From an uncultured Clostridia bacterium (lineage in GTDB: Bacteria > Bacillota > Clostridia > Christensenellales > CAG-314), in contig CANOTO010000002.1 of assembly GCA_947570215.1 (NCBI GenBank), positions 156,667 to 220,666 on the forward strand: a stretch of 64,000 bases of DNA, given 5' to 3'. The notes under the pieces are model-generated. The model worked only from the letters and a program-made list of their open reading frames with translations. It did not search any database and was not told the DNA's origin. The translations under genes were made by a program, and so were the position numbers. This document shows, piece by piece, positions 27,501 to 36,014 of this stretch (position 1 is its first letter; every line of letters begins with the position of its first letter).

Positions 27501-27684
27501 CAATGTTTTTGGCTATATTCAATAGAGACATATTTGCAAGGTCGCCGAGATAGTTTTCGCTCTCCGTCGAAATATCCGACGGTTTTACAACCGTTACGGC
27601 AATATAAATGCCGCCCGCCAAAGCTGCGAATATAAATATTATTCCGAACAACATTCCTAAGAAAAATACCAGTACTCTGTTCAT
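24586..27684 (-). CDS. Large membrane-anchored protein with repeated helical and Cys/His modules
   Basis: 1032 residues, no family recognised. Residues 5-33 form one hydrophobic helix without a signal-cleavage site or lipobox, so it is likely N-terminally anchored with the rest outside. Residues 40-330 are helical, Leu- and Asn-rich. From there on, modules alternate. A helical block runs ELTLADVLDPVPS-L--L-DT---ELG--N-MY-G---GY (573-613, 677-717, and a weaker copy at 805-847). Cys/His clusters of the form C-x3-5-H-x-H-x3-5-C-Y lie near 339-378, 522-534, 619-649, 759-769, 856-881 and 952-968, several followed by YVWYT or YGWYE. The clusters look like zinc knuckles or disulfide loops. It lies 63 bases after the GDPD gene on the same strand. 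No LPXTG, dockerin or SLH motif. Confidence 0.8.
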   Translation of the reverse strand: MNRVLVFFLGMLFGIIFIFAALAGGIYIAVTVVKPSDISTESENYLGDLANMSLLNIAKNIVELYQTKIGVRDEETGRYFTLGEFLTKYNISDEKAFGMKLPQEVLDIPALEFFNTNDGLNNAMTQIKVSALPAILNMFGQSSDNGGNGAAFSDEVIKELSNYSLSDLLANDKGINYVFQNVAFADVLPSSFPEENSDNKLMWAVGQTKIGKLLDGMSGTDNIFAQLKDGGAFATLGALSVLDIAGDSRYVRAILGENAIATFVDDSGNLSFDSVINGVSLGGLLGCQMRLLSYDKEAFETYLTDGDVTIAKVTSNGKVMYAKGIQDGTEVNWNEADDCGKAEHIHDGECNADGNCAQEEHAHTAGCFAYAWYSTAACTSNHDHVDEMEKDGQYYPRVQGLYSVLANLSMADLTNGDTNALFDKIKEMKISDLFAAGETSGAISSLSNMTINELINGGLESIYLGTALSYSRKQCQAPIGTVSEIRVGADTTEIRFYMRENNDKTLLLSDDNEHWYEGLVHCKKADCEHRFADCYGYVWYTNEQYENKVAGISARLASKTVRELTSINRIVSSLTLADVLDPVPSILKSLSDTSVSELGTAINSMYLGDLLGYKRTLDCKQTHEHTDDCYGWYEASCGDDSHAHTDDCYDKPAEGLLAKFANKRINQLNTLGDAVKELTLADVLDPVPSMLADLADTRIDELGNKLNDMYVGSAMGYVRNEKDGTQYPDESTADGEVKSNGNDFVKTYNGKWYEAELTCNDNHTHPAACYEYVWYTDATRTEKPTGVKKAFCNYTLSGISNATNELTLAKLGINTDGNKILDSVKDERITDIGGKISNLKMGVALGYTDYTAKPLCGNASHAHNGDCYGWLEECGKTDCSHGQHLILDGKNYVKVKGLSAKIADKSIADLGQGSAISGITETLTIGDLIDSGMMDIGAETNNYKFALLSATCSETEHTFDYGTQTFKCNFQDFMSYSAAYRLTHGATVTAREYWEKCHENAEMTETEKTSHRDEWKNASLNEFMNTLLQAIN

Positions 27685-27747
27685 AGCGTCTCCGTGAAGT
27701 GGTGTCTAATCTTTGCGATAGCGTTTGCTCGCATTCGGTAGGGCGGC

Positions 27748-28497
27748 TTACTGTAAGTCGCGGCGTTCCGGAACGAAGGAGTCGAATATCATATTGTCGA
27801 AGTAGGGGGACAATTCGTCGTATTCGGCTTGGCTTTTAATCGTCCAGCAAATAATGGGGATTTTTTTGCCGAATTTTTTTACCGCTTTGTTCGTGGCTAC
27901 CGTTTTCGCGTCGTATGCGATAAACTGACTGCCGTTCCATTTGCACAGTTTAAGGTTTGCAAGCAGTTTTTTCTTAAAGCGACTCCAAGGCGCGTTGGCG
28001 TAGTCGCAGGAAAGCGTACCGCGTATAACCTCGGGCGCGTTTTTCTTAAACCAGCGTATAATCAACGGGTTAAAGGATTCCACGCAGTAGTTCCCGTTGT
28101 AGCTTTTTAACGCTTCGTACGTTTTGCGTTCCACTTCGCCTATGCTGTCGTGGGTTTTTATTTCTACTACAAGGTTAACGCCGTTTGCCGCCCGTAAAAA
28201 TTCTTGAAAGGTTGGTATAACGCAATCGGTGTTCGCAAGCCGCATATTGCGCAGCTCGTCGAAGGTATAATCCGTAAGCTTGCCTTCCGCGCCTGTCATT
28301 CTTTTCAGTTTGTCATCGTGAAATACTACCAAAACGCCGTCTTTGCTCATTTGAACGTCCGTTTCTATGCCGAACCCGTTCTCGGCGGCTTTTTCAAATG
28401 CGGGAATGGAATTTTCGGGAATACCGTTAGTATTGTCGAACAATCCCCTGTGAGCTATATATACGTCCGTCAGCCATTTGTATTCTTGTCGTATCAT
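27748..28497 (-). CDS. Glycerophosphodiester phosphodiesterase
   Basis: 249 residues. It splits glycerophosphodiesters to glycerol-3-phosphate and an alcohol. The catalytic set is visible: YIAHRG, then ETDVQMSKDGVLVVFHD with the metal-binding Glu/Asp and second His, and later VEIKTH. No signal peptide, so cytoplasmic. AAGGAG lies 12 bases before the start. It is the first gene of a two-gene unit with the Cys/His repeat protein, a link to membrane-lipid or teichoic-acid turnover that is only suggestive. Confidence 0.93.
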   Translation of the reverse strand: MIRQEYKWLTDVYIAHRGLFDNTNGIPENSIPAFEKAAENGFGIETDVQMSKDGVLVVFHDDKLKRMTGAEGKLTDYTFDELRNMRLANTDCVIPTFQEFLRAANGVNLVVEIKTHDSIGEVERKTYEALKSYNGNYCVESFNPLIIRWFKKNAPEVIRGTLSCDYANAPWSRFKKKLLANLKLCKWNGSQFIAYDAKTVATNKAVKKFGKKIPIICWTIKSQAEYDELSPYFDNMIFDSFVPERRDLQ

Positions 28498-28528
28498 TTC
28501 GCAGCGCGCTCCTTATAGTTTTTACTGT

Positions 28529-28556
28529 ATGATAATTATATAATATATACGCTCAA
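28529..28556 (-). promoter_or_regulatory. Promoter of the GDPD / repeat-protein unit
   Basis: TTGAGC, 16 bases, TATCAT on the minus strand, ahead of the GDPD gene and divergent from the next promoter. Confidence 0.5.
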
Positions 28557-28620
28557 AATGCAACCTATTTGTCCGTCGTTAAGCCGCGTCTCTTGCGTTG
28601 CAAAAACACGCGTCCATAAC

Positions 28621-28649
28621 TGGACAAAAGTCGGTTTGTGATATATAAT
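28621..28649 (+). promoter_or_regulatory. Promoter of the DUF1624 gene, abutting the start codon
   Basis: TGGACA, 17 bases, TATAAT. The -10 ends seven bases before the GTG, so transcription would begin at or next to the start codon. Confidence 0.65.
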
Positions 28650-28656
28650 TGTTATC

Positions 28657-29517
28657 GTGAAAAACAAATTGCAGAAAAATTTCGACGGCAGTACGTTATC
28701 GGTCGTTCCGCCTAACAAACAGCGTGTTTGGGAAGTGGACTTCTTGCGCGGTATAATGATATTGTCGGTGGTATGGGATCACACTCTCAACGATATACGC
28801 GTCGACGCGGGCGGAAACTACAAGACGGCATTTTTTCGGGCGTTGTACGATTTTTCCTGCAAATATGCTTCAAGCGCGCTGCGCGCGGTTTGTCAGCCGG
28901 CTGTGGTAGTGTTGTTTATATTTACGGCGGGGCTGTCGTGCGGCTTTTCCAAAAACAATTTTAACCGCTCGTTAAAATTGATGGGCGCGTCGGTGTTTTT
29001 CACATTGGGCTGTTTTGTCGTGTCCGTAGTGTTAAAACGGCATATAATGGTGTATTTCAACGTAATTCGCGTAATCGCGCTTTCGGTGTTTTTGTGGTCG
29101 GTTATATCGTGGATTAGGAAAAAATGTGTAAAAAATCGGCAAAGGAACCTGTTCGGCGTAGTTATGTTCGCTGTAATTATCGCAGTTTTACTTGCGGGTT
29201 ATTGCGCAAAAGAACAGCCCTGGACAAGCGAAAATCCCCATTGGTTTTTCCTCGCGGAACACAGCGGCGAAGCTTACGGGTATTTCAGAGCTATGGATTA
29301 CCGCGCATTTTTCCCCGATTTCGGTTGGTTTTTGTTGGGCGCGTTTTTGGGCGGAATAGTCTATAAGGAAAAACGCACGCTGTTTCCTTCCGTAAATCCC
29401 AAGTACGTCCGTTTCGTAACCGCTTGCGGACGGAAAACTCTTATAATATATTTCATAAGCAAAATACTGACCTACGCGTTTGTTTACCTGTTCCACGGTA
29501 TTTGGGACGTACTGTAA
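28657..29517 (+). CDS. DUF1624 membrane protein (acyltransferase-like)
   Basis: 286 residues, seven to eight hydrophobic helices. After a hydrophilic start the segment VWEVDFLRGIMILSVVWDH matches the head of DUF1624/heparan-alpha-glucosaminide acetyltransferase relatives, with the conserved Asp and Arg. These proteins transfer acyl groups across membranes, although bacterial substrates are unknown. The GTG has no Shine-Dalgarno and a promoter -10 only seven bases away, so a leaderless message is possible. Met 40 is too far inside the domain to be the start. Confidence 0.8.
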   Translation: MKNKLQKNFDGSTLSVVPPNKQRVWEVDFLRGIMILSVVWDHTLNDIRVDAGGNYKTAFFRALYDFSCKYASSALRAVCQPAVVVLFIFTAGLSCGFSKNNFNRSLKLMGASVFFTLGCFVVSVVLKRHIMVYFNVIRVIALSVFLWSVISWIRKKCVKNRQRNLFGVVMFAVIIAVLLAGYCAKEQPWTSENPHWFFLAEHSGEAYGYFRAMDYRAFFPDFGWFLLGAFLGGIVYKEKRTLFPSVNPKYVRFVTACGRKTLIIYFISKILTYAFVYLFHGIWDVL

Positions 29518-29567
29518 CGCAATACTGTCGGTTTTTATCAAATGTATAGCACACGGGAAGTTATTTT

Positions 29568-31367
29568 ATGTCTAAGCAAAACACACGTAATTTTTGTATC
29601 ATAGCTCATATCGACCACGGCAAGAGTACGCTTGCCGACAGGCTTATGGAGTACACCGGGCAGGTTGCCAAGCGCGACTTGGCTGCGCAGATGTTGGACT
29701 CTATGGATATAGAGCGCGAACGCGGAATAACCATCAAGCTGACGCCTGTCAAGATGACATATACCAAGGACGGGGTAGAGTACGAACTTAACCTAATCGA
29801 CACCCCGGGACACGTAGACTTCAATTACGAAGTATCCCGTTCGCTCGCCGCGTGCGAAGGCGCGTTGTTAGTTGTGGACGCTTCGCAAGGCGTAGAAGCT
29901 CAAACGCTCGCCAATTGCTATTTGGCTTTGGAAAACGATTTGGAAATTATTCCCGTTATCAACAAGATAGATTTGCCGTCCGCCGATATCGACGGAGCCA
30001 AGCAGGAAATCGAAGATACGATAGGTCTCGACGCGTCGTGCGCTCCGCTCGTTTCCGCCAAGGAAGGCATAAATATTCAGTCGGTTTTGGACGCGGTTGT
30101 AGACAATATTCCCGCTCCCAAGGGTGACGCATCCGCTCCGCTTAAAGCGCTTATATTCGATTGTCAGTACGACAATTACAAGGGCGTAATAATTTTTGTC
30201 CGCATTTTCGACGGCGAAGTGCGCGTGGGTACGTCCATTAAAATGTTCGAAACCAAGGGCAAGGTGTTCGACGTTACGGAAGTAGGCATCTTCGCCCCGT
30301 CAATGCAGGCGGCCGACAAGTTGTCCGCCGGCGACGTGGGCTACGTCTGCGCAAGCATCAAGACGGTGTCCGATACCAAGGTGGGCGATACGTTAACGGA
30401 CGCTCACAATCCCTGTCAAACGCCTTTGAAGGGCTATAAGGAAGTAAAACCGATGGTTTTCTGCGGAATTTTCCCAGCCGACGGCAGCAAATACAACGAT
30501 TTGAAGGACGCTTTGGAAAAGCTCAAGCTAAACGACGCCGCTCTAACCTACGAGCCGGATACGTCGGTGGCCCTCGGCTTCGGTTTCCGTTGCGGCTTTT
30601 TGGGACTGCTGCATATGGAGATTATTCAAGAGCGTTTGGAGCGCGAATTCGATCTCGACCTTGTAACAACCGCGCCCAGCGTAGTATACAAGGTGTACAC
30701 AACCCAAGGCGACGTACTTGATATCGACAACCCCACCAAGCTCCCGCCCGTTACAAGTATCGAGCATATCGAGGAGCCCTTTGTCAAGGCGGAAATATAT
30801 TCTCCGCCGGAGTACGTCGGCGATATTATGGGCTTATGTCAGGATAAGCGCGGCGTTTTTGCTGATATGACTTATCTTGATACTCGTAGGGTAAAGTTAA
30901 CCTACGAAATGCCCCTTAACGAGATTATATACAATTTTTTCGACAGTTTGAAGTCCCGCACGCGCGGCTACGCCAGTATGGACTACGAGCTTACGGGTTT
31001 TAAGACGGGACGGCTCGTCAGGATGGACATGATGCTCAACGGCGAAGTATGCGACGCTCTGTCTATTATCGTCAACGAAGAACGCGCCTACGCCCGCGGC
31101 AGACAAATGGCGGAAAAGTTAAAGGAAGCTATTCCGCGCCAAATGTTCGAAATTCCCGTTCAAGCGGCTATCGGCAACAAGATTATCGCGCGCGAAACCA
31201 TCAAGGCATTGCGCAAGGACGTGCTTGCCAAGTGCTACGGAGGCGATATAACCCGTAAGAAGAAGCTGCTCGAAAAGCAAAAGGAAGGCAAAAAGCGTAT
31301 GCGCCAAGTCGGTTCCGTTTCCGTTCCGAGCGAAGCGTTTATGTCCATTTTGAAAATAGACGATTGA
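29568..31367 (+). CDS. lepA: Elongation factor 4 (LepA), back-translocating GTPase
   Basis: 599 residues. It is a ribosome-associated GTPase. The G motifs are plain: [18 protein letters not shown] and the switch region. The LepA-specific C-terminal domain ends in [19 protein letters not shown] and then the usual tail. GGAAG lies 9 bases before the ATG. Confidence 0.98.
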   Translation: MSKQNTRNFCIIAHIDHGKSTLADRLMEYTGQVAKRDLAAQMLDSMDIERERGITIKLTPVKMTYTKDGVEYELNLIDTPGHVDFNYEVSRSLAACEGALLVVDASQGVEAQTLANCYLALENDLEIIPVINKIDLPSADIDGAKQEIEDTIGLDASCAPLVSAKEGINIQSVLDAVVDNIPAPKGDASAPLKALIFDCQYDNYKGVIIFVRIFDGEVRVGTSIKMFETKGKVFDVTEVGIFAPSMQAADKLSAGDVGYVCASIKTVSDTKVGDTLTDAHNPCQTPLKGYKEVKPMVFCGIFPADGSKYNDLKDALEKLKLNDAALTYEPDTSVALGFGFRCGFLGLLHMEIIQERLEREFDLDLVTTAPSVVYKVYTTQGDVLDIDNPTKLPPVTSIEHIEEPFVKAEIYSPPEYVGDIMGLCQDKRGVFADMTYLDTRRVKLTYEMPLNEIIYNFFDSLKSRTRGYASMDYELTGFKTGRLVRMDMMLNGEVCDALSIIVNEERAYARGRQMAEKLKEAIPRQMFEIPVQAAIGNKIIARETIKALRKDVLAKCYGGDITRKKKLLEKQKEGKKRMRQVGSVSVPSEAFMSILKIDD

Positions 31368-31386
31368 CTGAAGGACTGCTATAAGT

Positions 31387-31947
31387 ATGAACGTTTATCA
31401 ATTTTGTCCCGAAATACAAAACGGCAACTTTTTGTTCCGTTTGGTACAAAGCTCGGACGTATATGATTTGCTGAAAGTATATAGCGACGTAAAAGCCGTT
31501 CCGTTATTCAACAGCGATAACTGCCACGGCGACGATTTTCATTATACCACGCTCGAGCGTATGCGTTCGGCGTTGGATTTTTGGCAGGAAGCGTATAAAA
31601 ACGGTTGGTTCGTGCGTTTTGCGATAATCGACAAAACCAAAAACGAAGTTATCGGCACAATAGAAGAGTTTAGACGCGACGATAATGACTATTTTACTAA
31701 TTGCGGACTTGTCAGACTCGATTTACGCAGCGATTACGAACATGTTTCCGCAATACGAGACATTATGTCGTTGGCGGCTTCGCAGTCCTTTGATTTGTTC
31801 GACTGCGGCATGTTGGCAACAAAGGCTGCACCGACCGCTTTGGAGCGTATAAGCGCGCTTACGTCGCTCGGTTTTACGAAATCCGACCAACCGCTCGTCG
31901 GACACGACGGTACAAAGTATTACGATTACTACGTATTGACAAAATAA
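31387..31947 (+). CDS. GNAT-family N-acetyltransferase-like protein
   Basis: 186 residues with the general GNAT layout: N-terminal FRLVQSSDVYDLLKVYSD, central beta strands with VIGTIEEFRRDD, and an ALERISALTSLGF helix where other GNATs have the acetyl-CoA Q/RxxGxG/A region. That P-loop-like motif is not clearly conserved, so activity is uncertain. It follows lepA by 19 bases and ends next to the small membrane gene. Confidence 0.65.
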   Translation: MNVYQFCPEIQNGNFLFRLVQSSDVYDLLKVYSDVKAVPLFNSDNCHGDDFHYTTLERMRSALDFWQEAYKNGWFVRFAIIDKTKNEVIGTIEEFRRDDNDYFTNCGLVRLDLRSDYEHVSAIRDIMSLAASQSFDLFDCGMLATKAAPTALERISALTSLGFTKSDQPLVGHDGTKYYDYYVLTK

Positions 31948-32007
31948 ATGCGTTTCCCGTGCAATGCTACGAACCGTAGCTTATGTAATTTCACATGGAA
32001 TGACGCT

Positions 32008-32410
32008 GTGAAAAAGGATTTTTTTAACGGAAAAGTACGGGAACAGTATACAGGATACATGCGGACTGCGCTTATTTTTGTTGCCTGCATGTTTTTGTGT
32101 GCGGCGGTACTGTTTTTATGTATGGTGTTGTTTTACGAAAAAAATGGACGCGGACATGCGCATAATTTTATATGTCTTTGCAGACGTATTATTTGTGTTA
32201 ACGGCGGTTTTCCCCGTGGTAACCGTTTGTTGTATACGCAGTTACCCTAAGCATAGAGCTTTAACGCTCTTGCTTGTCAAGGAATTAGTTCTTAAAAGCC
32301 GAATAGAAGACGACGGTTCTTCCGCAGCGGCAGATAACGCAATCGGAAGAAACCGAAAACGCCGCAGAAGACTCCTGCAGCACTATGAAAGAAACCGAAA
32401 ACAAAGATGA
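32008..32410 (+). pseudogene. Small membrane-protein gene split by a +1 shift at an A7 run
   Basis: The first frame (from GTG 32008, or ATG 32059) gives a hydrophobic helix ending in VLFYEKN. At the A7 run (32138-32144) the sense continues in the next frame: MDADMRIILYVFADVLFVLT, a second helix, then a basic tail. With six A instead of seven the two frames fuse into one two-helix protein of about 130 residues. The second frame ends with the ATGA that starts hemW, the spacing of a real coupled gene. It is either a frameshift mutation, a sequencing error in a homopolymer, or slippage on A7. Function unknown. Confidence 0.5.
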
Positions 32411-33531
32411 ACAATAATAATTACGGCATTTACGTTCATATTCCCTTTTGTAAAGCGCGGTGCGGATACTGCGCTTTTTCGTCTTGCTGCGACTACGAGC
32501 TTCAAGAAGCGTATTTCTGCAAGCTGTTTCAGGAAATTGACCGCGCAAGCGACCTATCCGCGCCGATAACTACAATATATCTCGGCGGCGGAACGCCTTC
32601 GTCGGTAGACGTCAAGTATCTCGACGGCTTGTTCGCTCGGCTTACGTCTCGTTTCGACTTGTCGCGTGTTGCGGAAGTAACGGCGGAGTGCAACCCCGAA
32701 AGCGTAACGGACGAGCTTTTAGCCTGTCTCGAACGTAACGGAGTCAACCGTCTCAGTTTCGGCTTGCAAAGCGTCAACGACGATACTCTCGCGCGAATAG
32801 GGCGTGTTCACAGTTATGCGGATTTCGAAGCGGCGGTGCAATTGGCGCGCAAATACGGTTTTGACAATATCAACGCCGATTTGATATTGGGTTTGCCCGA
32901 ATCCGCCGAAGATTTCCGCCGTTCGGTGGAAACGGTGGCGAATCTGCCTCTTGCGCATGTCAGCGTTTACGCCTTGGAGCTTCACGAGGGTTCGCCCTTG
33001 TATCGTCTGTGCAATGAGCAATACCCATATACCGACGATCAGCTTGCCGACATGTACGATTACGCCGTAGCTACGCTTGCCGCTTGCGGTTTTGCTCGTT
33101 ACGAAACCTCCAATTTCGCGCGCGAAGGGCGGCGGTGCAGGCACAATCTCAACTACTGGACGGAGGGGCGCTACTACGCGTTCGGCGCCGCCGCAAGCGG
33201 TTTCGTCGGCGACGTGCGCTATACCAATCCCTTTTCCGTAACGGACTATTTGGCTTCGCCGTTGGAATGCCTTCGCGGCGAATGCCAAACTCTCGGCATA
33301 AGCGAACAGGCTAACGAATTCGTTATGCTCGGCTTGCGCCTTGACGACGGCGTATCGCTTGCCGAATTCGCCGATCGCTACGGCTGTGAATTTTTTACTT
33401 TCTTTCCCAACGCCGCGGCGCTTGCCGAACGCGGATTTTTAGCGGTGGAGCGCGGATTTGTCAAGCTTCCGACTGAAAAATTTTACATAGCCAACTCGAT
33501 TTTATGCGAGCTCCTTACCGACATATCTTAG
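32407..33531 (+). CDS. hemW: HemW-like radical SAM protein
   Basis: 374 residues. The radical-SAM cluster motif is CKARCGYC near residue 15, and the SAM-binding YLGGGTPS follows. The family was named coproporphyrinogen oxidase but HemW acts as a heme chaperone. The HemW-type C-terminal domain is present (EFVMLGLRL-DGV). Its ATG overlaps the preceding frame by ATGA, so translation is coupled. Confidence 0.92.
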   Translation: MNNNNYGIYVHIPFCKARCGYCAFSSCCDYELQEAYFCKLFQEIDRASDLSAPITTIYLGGGTPSSVDVKYLDGLFARLTSRFDLSRVAEVTAECNPESVTDELLACLERNGVNRLSFGLQSVNDDTLARIGRVHSYADFEAAVQLARKYGFDNINADLILGLPESAEDFRRSVETVANLPLAHVSVYALELHEGSPLYRLCNEQYPYTDDQLADMYDYAVATLAACGFARYETSNFAREGRRCRHNLNYWTEGRYYAFGAAASGFVGDVRYTNPFSVTDYLASPLECLRGECQTLGISEQANEFVMLGLRLDDGVSLAEFADRYGCEFFTFFPNAAALAERGFLAVERGFVKLPTEKFYIANSILCELLTDIS

Positions 33532-33713
33532 GCGGAAAACATAAGCGGCGTCCTTCCGACTCGGCAAATTGGTGTGATTGTCGCGCGGCTTGCAAAAAGA
33601 GCGGTTCTGTGCCTAAAATATTCGGTTTCTGTATTTTCCGGTAATTTAATACTTAAAATCGGCGTTTTATATAATACTATGTCTCTAATAATACAAAGAT
33701 TTTTCATTAAATC

Positions 33714-33741
33714 TTGCACTTAGTAAAGTTTTTATTATAAT
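33714..33741 (+). promoter_or_regulatory. Upstream promoter of the LysR gene
   Basis: TTGCAC, 16 bases, TATAAT, in the 390-base gap before the LysR gene. The direct repeat TAAAGTTTTT (at 33724 and again at about 33757) overlaps both promoters here and may be a regulator site. Confidence 0.5.
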
Positions 33742-33745
33742 TCGC

Positions 33746-33774
33746 TTGATTTATTATAAAGTTTTTGCTATACT
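33746..33774 (+). promoter_or_regulatory. Downstream promoter of the LysR gene
   Basis: TTGATT, 17 bases, TATACT with TGC before the -10. About 150 bases of untranslated leader follow, with no further structure recognised. Confidence 0.55.
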
Positions 33775-33921
33775 TACTTGCAGATAAATTTATAATACGC
33801 GGCGCGGGCGTTATTCAGTCCCGCAGCGGAGTATGGCGTAACGCAGCAAAAAGAAGCGCCTTTACTCATAGAGTTATCGAATATTTTTACCGTCGAAGTA
33901 AAGTATTAAGGAGTAACCGAA

Positions 33922-34797
33922 ATGAAGCTTTTGCAAATGAGATATTTTCAAACCGTATGTCAATACGGCAGTATAACGCGCGCTGCCGAGGAACTGTTCG
34001 TGTCTCAGCCGACTATTTCCTTTTGCATCAAGGAGTTGGAAGACGAGTTCGGCGTCAAGCTTTTTCACCGCAGGCACAACCGTCTGCAATTAACCGTCGA
34101 AGGCGCGCATTTCCATGACAAAGTAAACTACATTTTGCAATCCGTCGATTCGCTTGCAACGCAGATGAAGGATATGGGCAACAATCACAATCACGTAAAG
34201 ATTGCCGTGCCCGCAATGATATCCACATTTTTGTTTCCGCAGATGTTCAACGCCTACAAAAAGCTGTATCCGGAAGTAGAGTTGGAGATGCTGGAAACCG
34301 GCTCTCTGCAAGCTCGCAAGCTTGTTGACGCCAACTCGGTAGATCTAGGCATAACCATTCTCGACAACGCTGTTGCCGATACCTACAACGTGCTGCCCCT
34401 TGTGCCTACGGAGTTGGTTTTTTGCGTAAGCAAAGATCACCCTCTTGCGGGGCGCGACAAAATTTCTTTCAAAGAGCTTGCCGACGAGCATATCATTCTG
34501 TTCAAGGCGGACAGTTATCAAAACATATTTATCAAGCGCGCCTTTTCGGAAGTAGGCGTTACGCCCAATATTTTGCTGTATTCTTCGCAGCTGTACACAA
34601 TCAAGAAGTTTCTTTCCTATGCAAACGTAGGGGTGTTTTTGTACCGTCAGCTCGCGGAAATCGACCCCGATCTCGTGTGTATTCCGTTGGATACGCCCAT
34701 AAATCAAGACGTAGTGCTGTTTTGGTCTAAAAACAGTAGTCTGTATTCCGATTCGGAGAACTTCATTCAATTTGCCAAGCAGTTCAAGTACGAATAG
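33922..34797 (+). CDS. LysR-family transcriptional regulator
   Basis: 291 residues. The N-terminal winged helix-turn-helix reads MRYFQTVCQYGSITRAAEEL and then FVSQPTISFCIKELEDEFG, the standard LTTR pattern. The C-terminal periplasmic-binding-like domain (about 90-291) senses a small effector that cannot be guessed. AAGGAG lies ten bases before the ATG. LTTRs usually control a divergent gene; here hemW is upstream on the same strand, so the target is more likely itself, the downstream membrane gene, or elsewhere. Confidence 0.93.
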   Translation: MKLLQMRYFQTVCQYGSITRAAEELFVSQPTISFCIKELEDEFGVKLFHRRHNRLQLTVEGAHFHDKVNYILQSVDSLATQMKDMGNNHNHVKIAVPAMISTFLFPQMFNAYKKLYPEVELEMLETGSLQARKLVDANSVDLGITILDNAVADTYNVLPLVPTELVFCVSKDHPLAGRDKISFKELADEHIILFKADSYQNIFIKRAFSEVGVTPNILLYSSQLYTIKKFLSYANVGVFLYRQLAEIDPDLVCIPLDTPINQDVVLFWSKNSSLYSDSENFIQFAKQFKYE

Positions 34798-34805
34798 GTG
34801 TTGGA

Positions 34806-35180
34806 ATGAGAGAGCTTCTAAGCAAAAAAGCGTTTATTTGGCTGGCAGTTCCATTGTTCGGCGGTATAATTCTGCTGATTACTTCTGCTCTTAAAATGCA
34901 TCGCAGAAAAACCCCTTATAACGTTGTGCTTAGTACTTATTTTGCAGCCGGATTAACTTTTGGCTTCGGGTTTTTCGTGTTTGAGTTGGCTTTTCTGTTT
35001 GCAATCAAGTATCTTTTAGCGGCAATAGGCGTAGAAGGGCTGTACTATGCGGTCATCGGTTGTGTTTTGGCGGGGTGGGCTGCTAACGCGTTGTTTGTGC
35101 CTATTTACCGCAAACAAATACTGCCCAAATATGCCGCCGCTCGGTTAGAAATGCAAGACGACAGCAATGAAATAAAGTAA
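34806..35180 (+). CDS. Hypothetical small membrane protein
   Basis: 124 residues with three or four hydrophobic helices (about 10-28, 40-63, 64-75 and 81-98) and a charged C-terminus. Not recognised. It begins nine bases after the LysR stop and ends 11 bases before the pyrophosphatase, so it belongs to the same transcript. GGTG is a weak ribosome site. Confidence 0.65.
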   Translation: MRELLSKKAFIWLAVPLFGGIILLITSALKMHRRKTPYNVVLSTYFAAGLTFGFGFFVFELAFLFAIKYLLAAIGVEGLYYAVIGCVLAGWAANALFVPIYRKQILPKYAAARLEMQDDSNEIK

Positions 35181-35191
35181 GGAGAAACAAT

Positions 35192-35728
35192 ATGAACATT
35201 TGGCACGATATAGCGCGCAACCGCATAAGCTCTGGCGACTTTTACGCGGTGGTGGAAATAACCAAGGGAAGCAAAATGAAGTACGAGTTAGACAAGGAGA
35301 CGGGCTTGCTCGCTCTTGACCGCATCTTGTACACTTCCACGCATTATCCCGCAAACTACGGCTTTATTCCCCGCACGCTTGCCGACGACGGCGATCCTAT
35401 GGACGTTTTGGTGCTCTGTTCGGAGTCCTTGTGTCCAATGTCCCTTGTCCGCTGCTATCCGATAGGCGTAATAACTATGAGTGACAACGGCGATTCGGAC
35501 GAAAAAATAATCGCCATTCCCTACTCCGACCCTACGTACAACGGTTACAAGTCTATTTCCGAGCTTCCCCAGCACATTTTCGACGAAATGCAGCATTTTT
35601 TCCGTGTATATAAGGAGCTGGAAAACAAGTCTACTTCTGTCTCTGAAGTTCACGATGTGGACGTTGCCAAGGATATTATCCAAAAGTCCATCGACAATTA
35701 CGTAGAAAAAATTCTGTCCAAAAGATAA
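35192..35728 (+). CDS. ppa: Inorganic pyrophosphatase (family I)
   Basis: 178 residues. It hydrolyses PPi and pulls biosynthetic reactions forward. The active-site residues of soluble family I are visible: EITKGSKMKYELDK, ALDRILYTSTHYPANYGFIP and DDGDPMDVLVL. AAGGAG lies seven bases before the ATG. A terminator follows. Confidence 0.95.
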   Translation: MNIWHDIARNRISSGDFYAVVEITKGSKMKYELDKETGLLALDRILYTSTHYPANYGFIPRTLADDGDPMDVLVLCSESLCPMSLVRCYPIGVITMSDNGDSDEKIIAIPYSDPTYNGYKSISELPQHIFDEMQHFFRVYKELENKSTSVSEVHDVDVAKDIIQKSIDNYVEKILSKR

Positions 35729-35767
35729 TTTTACGAAAACTAAACGTTGACTTTCGATATTTCAAGT

Positions 35768-35795
35768 CCCGACAGTTCTTTGTGTCGGGGCTTTT
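35768..35795 (+). terminator. Terminator after ppa
   Basis: CCCGACA / TGTCGGG stem, eight-base loop, then CTTTT. A little short in its T-run. Confidence 0.65.
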
Positions 35796-35979
35796 GCTGT
35801 TTTGTAAACGAATAACCGAGCGGTATCGAAAGCCCGTTCGTCCGTTTTTTTTGTCGTCGAAATGTCGTCCGAGCAGTCCAAGCTTGCGGCGGAGGGGCAG
35901 TTTATATCGCGCAATTTCTCCGCGCCGCAACGCCGCGCGTTCGTTCGCTTAAAATATTATATATTTTCATACTATTGCC

Positions 35980-36008
35980 TTGCAAATTCGAACAAATAAT
36001 GCTAAAAT
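35980..36008 (+). promoter_or_regulatory. Promoter of rarA, six bases from the start codon
   Basis: TTGCAA, 17 bases, TAAAAT with TGC before the -10. The start codon follows after six bases, so the transcript should begin on the ATG. Confidence 0.7.
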
Positions 36009-36014
36009 TGTATT

